Notes: generated by a model not told the origin, from the letters alone. 8,349 nucleotides of DNA from Anaerolineae bacterium (GCA_021107605.1 JAIOSN010000092.1:1-8349), one strand, 5' to 3'. Shown: positions 1-5,480, numbered from the stretch's first letter. Numbers and translations are program-made.

Positions 1-113
1 AAGCTGGCGCCCGCATCATCAATCCAGGGGCATTAGGCGGCAACAGCTGGCGCCCTAACACCTTCGCCATCTTGGACTTGCGGACCGGAAAGCTGGAACG
101 CCTGACCGTGTAG
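1..113 (+). CDS. C-terminal end of a metallophosphoesterase-like protein (partial)
   Basis: This is an open frame running in from the left edge (first full codon at base 3) and ending at TAG 111-113, giving 36 residues. The peptide contains INPGALGG, then a short loop and FAILDLRTGKLE. An Asn-Pro-Gly-(Ser/Ala)-(Leu/Val)-Gly turn followed by a last beta strand of the type 'AILDL.TG..E' is typical of the C-terminus of YfcE/MJ0936-type calcineurin-like phosphoesterases, which hydrolyse phosphodiester bonds with two metal ions. The metal-binding Asp/His motifs would lie upstream of the window, so neither catalytic competence nor substrate can be judged. The assignment rests on a short tail only and is moderately secure. 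A 6-bp hairpin (112-117 with 126-131, 8-base loop) begins at the stop codon but has no T-run, so I do not call it a terminator. Confidence 0.5.
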   Translation, partial: AGARIINPGALGGNSWRPNTFAILDLRTGKLERLTV

Positions 114-331
114 CTCTGCAAGTTGAGAGCTGACAACCGGAAGTTGAGTTCACTGAAAAAACTATTTCGCTGCCAAAACGTGGGTAAGCACTTTGACCAG
201 CAAAATCTGTACCCAGACCTCGGAGATCTAGCCCGCCTGAGTAGTAATGACAAAAGTTGTTTTTCTGAAGTTTAAAATCTTTGCGACTTCGCGCCTTAGT
301 GGTGGAAAACTTGTTTTTTAGTCGGCTAAAG
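114..331. other. non-coding intergenic region with short repeats
   Basis: I find no credible gene in this stretch. It holds a hairpin beginning at the upstream stop codon (112-117/126-131), two copies of AAGTTGAG (120-127 and 141-148), a near-perfect 7-base inverted repeat AGACCTC/GAGATCT (215-221/223-229), and the dispersed-type repeat annotated separately at 271-310. A long minus-strand open frame (down from 372) crosses the region, but it has no ribosome binding site, has low-complexity composition and runs over the promoter at 332-359, so I treat it as spurious. Confidence 0.6.
271..310 (-). repeat. probable dispersed intergenic repeat (CACTAAGGCGCGAAGTCGCAAAG type)
   Basis: Read on the minus strand, bases 279-306 give CCACTAAGGCGCGAAGTCGC followed by AAAG. 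From memory, intergenic sequences of the form 'CCACgAAGgCgCgAAGtcgCaAAG' recur in many genomes of Chloroflexota, cyanobacteria and other phyla, where their translations are often mis-annotated as small hypothetical proteins. The segment is flanked by A/T-rich runs (254-278 and 307-320). Only one copy is visible here, so the repeat status comes from recognition of the pattern and not from copies in the window. Confidence 0.4.
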
Positions 332-359
332 TTGCAATCCATCCGATTATCTTTATAAT
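332..359 (+). promoter_or_regulatory. sigma70-type promoter for the cNMP-binding/ABC transporter operon
   Basis: TTGCAA (332-337) is followed after 16 bases by a perfect TATAAT (354-359). Transcription would begin near 366, giving a leader of about 70 bases before the start codon at 437. An inverted repeat, ATGGTA (364-369) and TACCAT (390-395), brackets the predicted start region. It could be a leader hairpin or an operator, but that is speculative. This is the only strong promoter-like match I saw in the window. Confidence 0.6.
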
Positions 360-436
360 GCGGATGGTACAACTAAGGTAGCCATATTTTACCATGTGAC
401 CCACATAACTTGTGTCCCTAAGCAAGGGAGGAATCC

Positions 437-904
437 ATGCACATAGAGGAGAGCAAACGAGTCCTGCGTAATGCAGGCCTTTTTCACGACCTCAACGATA
501 TTCATCTCAACTTGATTATGATGATTTGCGAAGAGGTCACACTTGGCCCCCTGGAGATCATTTTTCGCCAAGATGATCCCGGTGATGCACTCTACATCAT
601 TGCCCAGGGTGAGGTATCCATCATTTTGGAGACCAAAGATAGAGAACCGGTCCAGCTCGCGCTACTAAAAGAAAATAATACCTTTGGCGAGACTATTCTC
701 ATTGACAAGGGCACGCGCAGCGCCACGGCTCGTTGCCATACCGAAGTCCAAATGCTACGAATTCCACGCGCTCAGATGCTCCAACTGGCCGGTGACTACC
801 CGGAAATCGGGTTCCACATTATGCGCCAGATGGCTACGGACTTAATCAAGAAGCTGCGATCGGCTAACCTCAATATCCGCACGCTAACTAAAAATACCCC
901 TTAA
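437..904 (+). CDS. stand-alone cyclic nucleotide-binding domain protein
   Basis: The 155-residue protein is almost entirely one CAP/CRP-type effector domain. An N-terminal helix (residues 4-30) is followed by the beta roll, with the family signature GDALYIIAQGEVSI at 49-62. The phosphate-binding cassette is FGETILIDKGTRSATA at 83-98, with the key Glu85 and Arg94-Ser95-Ala96 all present, so binding of cAMP or cGMP is plausible. A C-terminal helix (120-140) resembles the CRP dimerisation helix, but the protein ends about 15 residues later with no helix-turn-helix. It is therefore not a Crp/Fnr transcription factor and probably acts as a cytoplasmic sensor or partner subunit. The start at 437 has a good ribosome binding site (GGGAGG, 426-431). 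The gene lies 44 bases before the ABC transporter ATPase on the same strand, and both probably share the promoter at 332-359. Confidence 0.85.
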   Translation: MHIEESKRVLRNAGLFHDLNDIHLNLIMMICEEVTLGPLEIIFRQDDPGDALYIIAQGEVSIILETKDREPVQLALLKENNTFGETILIDKGTRSATARCHTEVQMLRIPRAQMLQLAGDYPEIGFHIMRQMATDLIKKLRSANLNIRTLTKNTP

Positions 905-948
905 CCCATTGGCGGCGCTAACATGGCACACCAGGAGGACAATTTTCG

Positions 949-1704
949 ATGACCAAACCGATCATTCGGATTAAAGGGCTACATAAAAGCTACGGCGAGT
1001 TGGAAGTCATAAAAGGCATTGATCTAGAAGTGGTTAAAGGCGAGGTACTGGTCATCATCGGCCCCAGCGGGACCGGCAAGAGTACCTTGTTACGTTGCAT
1101 TAACCTGCTAAGCTCGCCCGATAAAGGCCAGATTTGGGTGGATGGCGACGAGGTAACGGCCCCACACACCGATATCAACAAAATACGCGCCAAAGTGGGG
1201 ATGGTCTTCCAGGATTTTAACCTCTTCACGCACATGACGGCCCTGGACAACGTGATGATCGGCCCCTCAAAGGTCAAAGGGATGTCCAAAGAGGAGGCGC
1301 GCGAGCTGGCGCTCTTCGAGTTGGAACGCGTAGGGTTGGTGGAGAAGGCCGACGCTTACCCCGGTCAACTTTCCGGCGGGCAGAAACAGCGCGTAGCCAT
1401 CGCCCGTGCGCTGGCCATGTCCCCCAAAGTAATGCTCTTTGACGAGCCTACCTCCGCCTTAGACCCCGAGCTGATCGGCGAGGTGCTGGAGGTAATGAAG
1501 AAACTCGCCCGCGAACACATGACGATGTTGGTGGTCACGCACGAGATGGGCTTCGCCAAAGAAGTATCTAACCGTATCCTCTTCATGGAGGACGGCAATA
1601 TCATAGAGGAAGGCACGCCCCAACAGCTATTCTACAATCCCCGAGAGCAACGCACCAAAGAATTCTTAGGCAAAATCACCGAGCTCTACGGTGAGGAAGG
1701 GTAA
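949..1704 (+). CDS. glnQ: polar amino-acid ABC transporter ATP-binding protein (GlnQ/HisP family)
   Basis: This 251-residue ATPase energises uptake of polar amino acids from the cytoplasmic face of the membrane, normally as a dimer with a HisM/GlnP-type permease. All motifs are intact: Walker A GPSGTGKST (38-46), Q-loop Gln88 in VFQDFNLF, signature LSGGQKQR (141-148), Walker B VMLFDEP (161-167, catalytic Glu166), D-loop SALD (169-172) and switch His199 in VTHEMGFA. The length, the 'VFQ.FNLF.HMT.L.NV' run and the end '..EFLGKI' are typical of the PAAT family. The ribosome binding site AGGAGG (933-938) lies 10 bases before ATG. The stop codon overlaps the permease ATG by one base (TAATG), which implies coupled translation. 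The substrate cannot be told from the ATPase. The symbol denotes the family and is not proof of glutamine transport. Confidence 0.93.
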   Translation: MTKPIIRIKGLHKSYGELEVIKGIDLEVVKGEVLVIIGPSGTGKSTLLRCINLLSSPDKGQIWVDGDEVTAPHTDINKIRAKVGMVFQDFNLFTHMTALDNVMIGPSKVKGMSKEEARELALFELERVGLVEKADAYPGQLSGGQKQRVAIARALAMSPKVMLFDEPTSALDPELIGEVLEVMKKLAREHMTMLVVTHEMGFAKEVSNRILFMEDGNIIEEGTPQQLFYNPREQRTKEFLGKITELYGEEG

Positions 1705-2426
1705 TGGCCGAGCTAGCTAAATTTTGGGAGATGATCTGGCCAGAACTAGGGCGCGGTCTGGTGGTCACTCTGCGCTTGAGTGCTGGCTCATTACTGATCG
1801 GTCTGTTAATAGGATTTCCCATCGCTTTGATGCGTGTCTATGGCACCCGCTGGATGAAGGCGCTGGCTACCGGCTATGTGGACGCAGTGCGAGGCACACC
1901 TCTACTGGTACAGCTTTTCTTCATCTACTACGGGCTGGCCGATCCCACCATCAACCAGCTGTTGGTCAATCTAGGCTTACCAGAGGGTTTCTTAGTGCTG
2001 GAAAAGATCACCGCGGCCTATCTGGCGTTGGGTTGCAACAGTGGCGCCTATCAAGCGGAGTACTTCCGAGGCGCGCTCCAGGCCATTGATGCCGGGCAGA
2101 TGATCGCTGCCCGCGCGCTGGGGCTTAACCGCCTCCAAGCTATCAGGTACATTATCATACCGCAAGCCCTGCGGCTGGTCATCGCGCCCTGGTCCAACGA
2201 AGTCGCGTACATGGTCAAGTACACCTCCGTAGTCTACATCATCGCCGTCCAAGACCTCTTTGGAGAAACCCGGCGCATTATGAGCGCGCATTACAACCAG
2301 ATGACCATGCTGCCCTTCGTAGGAATGATCTACCTGGTGATAGTGCTCCTCATCACCTGGGGCATGGGCCGGGTTGAAAAGCAGTTCCACATCCCCGGCT
2401 TGCAGATCGACGTCGAGCGCGTCTAA
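1704..2426 (+). CDS. polar amino-acid ABC transporter permease (HisM/GlnP family)
   Basis: This 240-residue inner-membrane permease is the partner of the ATPase encoded immediately upstream. Hydrophobic segments lie at about 19-43, 67-78, 97-111, 170-190 and 203-220. The PAAT hallmark YVDAVRGTPLLVQLFFIYYG is at 58-77, and the cytoplasmic EAA loop that docks on the ATPase is at about 131-155 (GQMIAARALG...IIIPQALR). In the loop the usual Glu of 'EAA' is Ile134, while Ala135, Ala136 and Gly140 are kept. This is a notable but tolerable deviation. The start codon overlaps the glnQ stop by one base, with a GAGGAAGG ribosome binding site (1693-1700) inside glnQ. A single permease suggests a homodimeric channel. 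The periplasmic or lipoprotein substrate-binding protein is absent from the window, so it must be encoded elsewhere or be shared. Confidence 0.93.
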   Translation: MAELAKFWEMIWPELGRGLVVTLRLSAGSLLIGLLIGFPIALMRVYGTRWMKALATGYVDAVRGTPLLVQLFFIYYGLADPTINQLLVNLGLPEGFLVLEKITAAYLALGCNSGAYQAEYFRGALQAIDAGQMIAARALGLNRLQAIRYIIIPQALRLVIAPWSNEVAYMVKYTSVVYIIAVQDLFGETRRIMSAHYNQMTMLPFVGMIYLVIVLLITWGMGRVEKQFHIPGLQIDVERV

Positions 2427-2481
2427 CCGGCTAACCACTCGCAAATTACCAACTTACACCAGACAAAGGAAAAGCTCTGTC

Positions 2482-2690
2482 TTACCAATTTTCCTCAAAT
2501 TTCATAGCGACTTCTGGGTCACAGAACAGCTGCCCGCCACGATATTCGGCTAACCTTCCGGCATGTTCACCGGCTCCGAGAAAGGCCGCGACATGATCTT
2601 GGGCACGCACCGTCAAGCCTAGCGCCCGGTGGTTAGGTGAGCTAGCCCAAACAAACGAATTTTGAACTGCAAAACCGTAAGTAGCACCAG
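2482..2690 (-). pseudogene. possible 3' remnant of a truncated minus-strand gene (unrecognised)
   Basis: Reading leftwards from about base 2688, the minus strand codes for roughly 68 residues ending in EVAMKFEENW and a TAA stop at 2482-2484. The peptide has a balanced, protein-like composition (for example HRALGLTVRAQDHVAAFLG and AGRLAEYRGGQLFCDPE), unlike most shadow frames. The open frame continues rightwards to an ATG at 2748, but that part is antisense to the leader and start of the ATPase gene, lacks a ribosome binding site and reads as unlikely protein. The simplest view is a C-terminal fragment whose 5' part was lost where the neighbouring cassette begins (about 2690). I do not recognise the family. 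It could also be a chance open frame. The rest of 2427-2716 shows only a weak 5-bp hairpin (2461-2465/2478-2482). Confidence 0.3.
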
Positions 2691-2710
2691 GAGTATTTTG
2701 TACAAGGAGA
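2691..2710 (+). repeat. leader direct repeat, copy 1 (before the AAA ATPase gene)
   Basis: GAGTATTTT, one variable base (G2700), then TACAAGGAGA. The same 20 bases recur with a single mismatch at 4637-4656 before adk. The 3' part (AAGGAG) is the ribosome binding site of the ATPase gene. The other 13 bases have no obvious reason to be conserved. The two copies flank exactly the two-gene ATPase/DUF4276 cassette. Confidence 0.75.
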
Positions 2711-2716
2711 AACAGT

Positions 2717-3907
2717 ATGTTTAGAGAAGAGCTGCAATACCCCCACATTAGATCATTGAAGCTGCAAGGCTATCGCCCCTTCAAAGACTTCATGGGAGAA
2801 TTCTCTAACTTAGACGTGATTGTAGGAGCTAATGGCTCTGGTAAATCCAGTCTCTTTGAATTCCTGAAATTTCTGCGAGATGGCATGTATCAAGTTATTC
2901 CTCCCGAAATTGTGTCCGGAGCGGTTGGCCAACAGATATTCCATCGACCTGGGCCTGATCGCATCTGGTGGAGTGTCGAAATTAATCTCCTCCAACGTCT
3001 GCCGCTATATTATCAGGGCGAAATCAGAGGTCCCATCGGCCAGACCCACGTCAGTTTTGAACGTGTCCGTACTACTAAGCCGACACGCGCAGAATATGAG
3101 GACCCTTACCTATTTATGGATATCACTGAACGGCAAGGTGTAATCCAAGACCTTGACGGGAAGCTATCCAAGCAATCCCTCAACCTGCGCAAGCCCAACC
3201 AATTGGCTCTAAGTGTGATGACCAACCCGTCCATCACCACGCTCTATAATCTACGTGAATTTATAGCAGCTTGGCGTTTTTACAGTGCTTTTAATATCGA
3301 TAATAACAAAATCCGCAAGTCTGTCCCGGTGGAACAAGCTCCGCTGCTACACGAGGATGGTGGCAACTTGAGCGCGGTATTGTTCTATCTGATGACGGAG
3401 CAACAAGCCGCCTTTGATGAGTTGCAAGCCTGTCTCCGTCTGGCAATACCGGGTTTTCAAAATCTCACTGTAAAGGCGCGTGGAGGACCAGGGGAGGTAA
3501 TTGCCTTCTGGCAGGAAGATGGCGTAGATGGAGAATTGAGTTTAGCAGATCTTTCTGATGGCATCTTGCGCTTCTTGTGTTGGGCGACACTGGCTATCAT
3601 GCCCACTCCTCCCACCTTGATCTGTATTGATGAACCAGCTCAAGGAATTCACCCACACGCACTGCCCTTGTTAGCAGGATTGTTCGAGAAAGCCAGTTAC
3701 AACACCCAGTTACTCCTGGGAACCCATGCTTCGTATTTCCTGGCGCAGTTTGATATTGATCATCTTGCGGTGATGCACAAACAACAAGGGGAGAGCAAAT
3801 ATGTAAGGCCTAAAAATTCCCAAACTCTACGGGCTAATTTGGAAACATTTGGCACCGAGGAACTTGAGCTAATGCATCGTAGCAATGCCTTGGCGGTGAC
3901 CTCGTGA
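2717..3907 (+). CDS. AAA_21/OLD-like ATPase of a two-gene, probably defence-type module
   Basis: This 396-residue protein is a RecF/SMC/ABC-like ATPase of the AAA_21 type (COG4637-like 'predicted ATPase'). It opens with a beta strand and the 'LDVIVGANGSGKSS' P-loop (Walker A 37-44). A long middle section contains WRFYSAFNI (186-194) and HEDGGNLSAVLFYL (212-225), both characteristic of the family. The ABC-like signature LSDGILRFL (279-287), Walker B LICIDEP (301-307, catalytic Glu306) and switch-like His337 in GTHASYFLAQF are all present, so it should be active. It has no TOPRIM domain of its own. The next gene, overlapping by 4 bases (GTGA), supplies one in trans. Similar splits are known in AbiL and PARIS, where the ATPase scaffolds or senses and the TOPRIM partner is the effector. 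The start at 2717 follows AAGGAG (2704-2709). GC is lower than in the flanks, which suggests acquisition. Defence is an inference. Confidence 0.85.
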   Translation: MFREELQYPHIRSLKLQGYRPFKDFMGEFSNLDVIVGANGSGKSSLFEFLKFLRDGMYQVIPPEIVSGAVGQQIFHRPGPDRIWWSVEINLLQRLPLYYQGEIRGPIGQTHVSFERVRTTKPTRAEYEDPYLFMDITERQGVIQDLDGKLSKQSLNLRKPNQLALSVMTNPSITTLYNLREFIAAWRFYSAFNIDNNKIRKSVPVEQAPLLHEDGGNLSAVLFYLMTEQQAAFDELQACLRLAIPGFQNLTVKARGGPGEVIAFWQEDGVDGELSLADLSDGILRFLCWATLAIMPTPPTLICIDEPAQGIHPHALPLLAGLFEKASYNTQLLLGTHASYFLAQFDIDHLAVMHKQQGESKYVRPKNSQTLRANLETFGTEELELMHRSNALAVTS

Positions 3908-4557
3908 AGATAAGAGAAGTCATAGTCTACGTTGAGGGACCGAGTGATTGCTATGCCCTGGAAGCGCTGTTAGCCAGCTTGTTAAAGACTCTTCAGACAC
4001 AAGGAGTAACAGTCAAGTTTATAGCCACCGGAGGCAAAAAACGTTTAATGCTTCATACCCCACAAAAGGCCGTCAACATTTTGTATAATCCATATTCCAT
4101 AGTCATTGCCTTGCCCGATCTTTATCCGCCTAACGTAGGGGGACCACATCGAACACCACCCGAACTAAGGGCAGTGCTCAGATTGGAATTCAACAAATGT
4201 TTGCAACGGCAAGGAATCACTGATGACCGTTGGCAAGAACGCTTCAAAGTTTTCTGTTTCAAGTATGATCTAGAGGCCCTAATTTTGGCGGCAGAATCAC
4301 AATTGTCCCGGCGCTTAGGGGTATCTGCCATGCAACCTGACTGGGCAGAGCAGGTAGAAGACCAGAATCATCACACCCCACCCAAACGCATTGTGGAGAA
4401 ACTGTTCAGCGAGCAAGGAAAGCACTATAAGAATACGGTTGATGCCCCATTGATTCTAGGTGCAGCCAACTATACAGATATCGCACGCGCTTGCCCTCAA
4501 TGCTTCAAGCCATTCGTTGATTTTATCACCTCTCTCCCCAGAGCAGTGCAGTTCTAA
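3904..4557 (+). CDS. DUF4276 family protein (TOPRIM-like partner of the upstream ATPase)
   Basis: This 217-residue cytoplasmic protein matches the DUF4276 pattern as I know it. YVEGPSD (9-15) has the invariant-type Glu11 of the first TOPRIM strand. TGGKKRL (42-48) follows, then VIALPDLYPP (67-76) with acidic Asp72, KYDLEALILAA (120-130), PPKR (159-162) and the C-terminal TVDAPLIL (178-185). Glu11 plus Asp72 resemble the metal-binding acidic residues of TOPRIM nucleases such as OLD. The 'PDLYP' form instead of DxD appears to be usual for this family and is not a lesion. The start is GTG, overlapping the ATPase stop (GTGA, 3904-3907), so translation is almost certainly coupled and the two products probably form a complex. 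Nuclease activity is inferred from the fold and has not been shown for this protein. Confidence 0.8.
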   Translation: MKIREVIVYVEGPSDCYALEALLASLLKTLQTQGVTVKFIATGGKKRLMLHTPQKAVNILYNPYSIVIALPDLYPPNVGGPHRTPPELRAVLRLEFNKCLQRQGITDDRWQERFKVFCFKYDLEALILAAESQLSRRLGVSAMQPDWAEQVEDQNHHTPPKRIVEKLFSEQGKHYKNTVDAPLILGAANYTDIARACPQCFKPFVDFITSLPRAVQF

Positions 4558-4661
4558 AAAGGCTCCCTACCGAGTACGATTGTCACCGAGTCACCCAATT
4601 TCCGCAAGTACGGTTAACGCACAAATATCACACATAGAGTATTTTATACAAGGAGATAACA
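4558..4661 (+). promoter_or_regulatory. adk upstream region; no clear promoter
   Basis: This 104-base spacer separates the DUF4276 gene from adk. It carries the second copy of the leader repeat (4637-4656), whose AAGGAG (4650-4655) serves as the adk ribosome binding site. CCGCAAGTA (4602-4610) resembles CCGTAAGTA at 2675-2683 before copy 1, though the distance to the repeat differs. I find no convincing -35/-10 pair and no T-tailed hairpin, so adk may be read from the upstream cassette or from a promoter I cannot recognise. Confidence 0.35.
4637..4656 (+). repeat. leader direct repeat, copy 2 (before adk)
   Basis: This copy matches 2691-2710 at 19 of 20 positions (A4646 replaces G2700) and sits at nearly the same distance from its start codon: 5 bases between repeat and ATG here, 6 in copy 1. 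The position suggests that the native adk leader was duplicated when the ATPase/DUF4276 cassette arrived, or that the cassette carried a leader that recombined with it. Confidence 0.75.
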
Positions 4662-5324
4662 ATGCACGCTGATCCCCAATACATCATCCTGTTAGGGCCG
4701 CCGGCATCCGGCAAAGGGACCCAGGCTATCAAATTACAACAAGCGCTAGAACTCCCCCATGTCGCCAGTGGCGATCTTTTCCGTTACAACCTCAAGCACG
4801 ATACCGAGCTGGTGTTAAGAGCCAAAGGTTACATGAATAGGGGCGAGCTGGTGCCCGACGACGTCAGCATCCGCATGGTTATGGCCCGGCTTAGTCAACC
4901 CGACTGCGAGGGCGGCGCGCTCTTAGATGGCTTCCCGCGCACGATTGCGCAAGCCGAGGCGCTAGAGGCAGCCCTGGCCGAGGAAGAGGCCCAAGTCAAC
5001 CTAGTCCTCAACATCGTCGTTCCTGATGACGTGTTAGTTGAGCGAGTGACCGGGCTACGGCTCTGCCGCGAATGTGGCGCATCCTATCATATCAAATTCC
5101 TCCAGCCCCAGGAGGCGGGGATTTGCGATAAATGCGGCGGCGAGCTCTATCAACGCCCCGACGATACTGAGGAGACGGTCAGGACCCGCATCACGGTTTA
5201 TTGGGAACAGACCAGCCCGTTGGTGAGTTACTACCGCCAGCAAGGCGTCCTGGTGGATATTGATGGCGATCAACCTGTGGGGAAAGTGACAGAGGCCCTG
5301 AAGGCCGAGGTCGCTACTTTATAG
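4662..5324 (+). CDS. adk: adenylate kinase, zinc-LID long form
   Basis: The enzyme catalyses ATP + AMP to 2 ADP in the cytoplasm. Over 220 residues the order is canonical: P-loop GPPASGKGT (12-20), AMP-site SGDLFR (36-41), GELVPDD (61-67), DGFPRT (89-94), LID domain (about 127-164), then RPDD (165-168) and EETVRTRI (170-177). The LID has four cysteines (135, 138, 155, 158), a complete structural zinc site. The motif before the LID, normally ERL(S/T)GRR, reads ERVTGLR, so the nucleotide-contacting Arg equivalent to E. coli Arg123 is Leu132. The other catalytic arginines (41, 93, 128, 165, 176) are retained. The P-loop is ASGKGT where most have GAGKGT. The usual neighbours secY and map are absent, so this could be a second, divergent copy. 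The start at 4662 follows AAGGAG by 6 bases. Confidence 0.93.
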   Translation: MHADPQYIILLGPPASGKGTQAIKLQQALELPHVASGDLFRYNLKHDTELVLRAKGYMNRGELVPDDVSIRMVMARLSQPDCEGGALLDGFPRTIAQAEALEAALAEEEAQVNLVLNIVVPDDVLVERVTGLRLCRECGASYHIKFLQPQEAGICDKCGGELYQRPDDTEETVRTRITVYWEQTSPLVSYYRQQGVLVDIDGDQPVGKVTEALKAEVATL

Positions 5325-5342
5325 TTTGGAGAATGGCAATTA

Positions 5343-5420
5343 GGGATTAGGAATTGGGGATTAGGGACACAGGAGCTTGTATCTTCTGACTTGCTGTCCC
5401 CACCCCTTTTCACTAATCCC
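5343..5420. repeat. GGGATTAG repeats and imperfect inverted repeat at the adk/mtaB convergent junction
   Basis: GGGATTAG occurs at 5343-5350 and 5357-5364, and its complement CTAATCCC at 5413-5420. Inside it, GGGACA (5364-5369) can pair with TGTCCC (5395-5400). A two-part bulged stem is therefore possible between the convergent genes and might act as a bidirectional transcription stop, although there is no clean T-run next to the stem. The run of short G tracts (5343-5345, 5350-5351, 5356-5359, 5364-5366) with 4-base loops could also fold as a two-tier G-quadruplex. Confidence 0.5.
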
Positions 5421-5480
5421 TTTTCACTGATCCCTTTTCACTGATCCCTTTTCACTGATCCCTTTTCACTGATCCCTGAT
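5404..5480. repeat. 14-base tandem repeat, five units plus a remnant
   Basis: The unit is CCCTTTTCACTGAT. Copies lie at 5404-5417 (one mismatch, A for G at 5415), 5418-5431, 5432-5445, 5446-5459 and 5460-5473, followed by a shortened CCCTGAT (5474-5480). The array crosses the 3' end of mtaB: the stop codon (5438-5440, minus strand) and the last 13 residues are encoded by repeat sequence. Because 14 is not a multiple of 3, adding or losing a unit shifts the frame and changes the tail and the stop position. Confidence 0.95.

Noticed and set aside
112..131. 6-bp hairpin at the end of the first gene as an intrinsic terminator
   Set aside because: The stem is short and no T-run follows it.
55..372. 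105-residue minus-strand open frame across the first intergenic region
   Set aside because: It has no ribosome binding site, overlaps the tail of the phosphoesterase gene and the promoter at 332-359, and its composition is that of translated intergenic repeat.
1992..2444. 150-residue minus-strand open frame antisense to the permease
   Set aside because: The plus-strand frame has full permease motifs. The antisense frame is a by-product of its codon use and has no recognisable domain or start signal.
2662..2699. TTGAAC/TATTTT as a promoter for the ATPase gene
   Set aside because: The spacer would be 26 bases, and a start about 7 bases after TATTTT would fall in the ribosome binding site.
3904..4557. 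Loss of the second acidic residue of the TOPRIM DxD motif (PDLYP) considered as an inactivating change
   Set aside because: As far as I recall, PDLYP is usual in DUF4276 proteins, so it is not evidence of decay.
5404..5480. Tandem array considered as a CRISPR array
   Set aside because: The units are 14 bases and directly abutting, with no spacers, and no cas genes are present.
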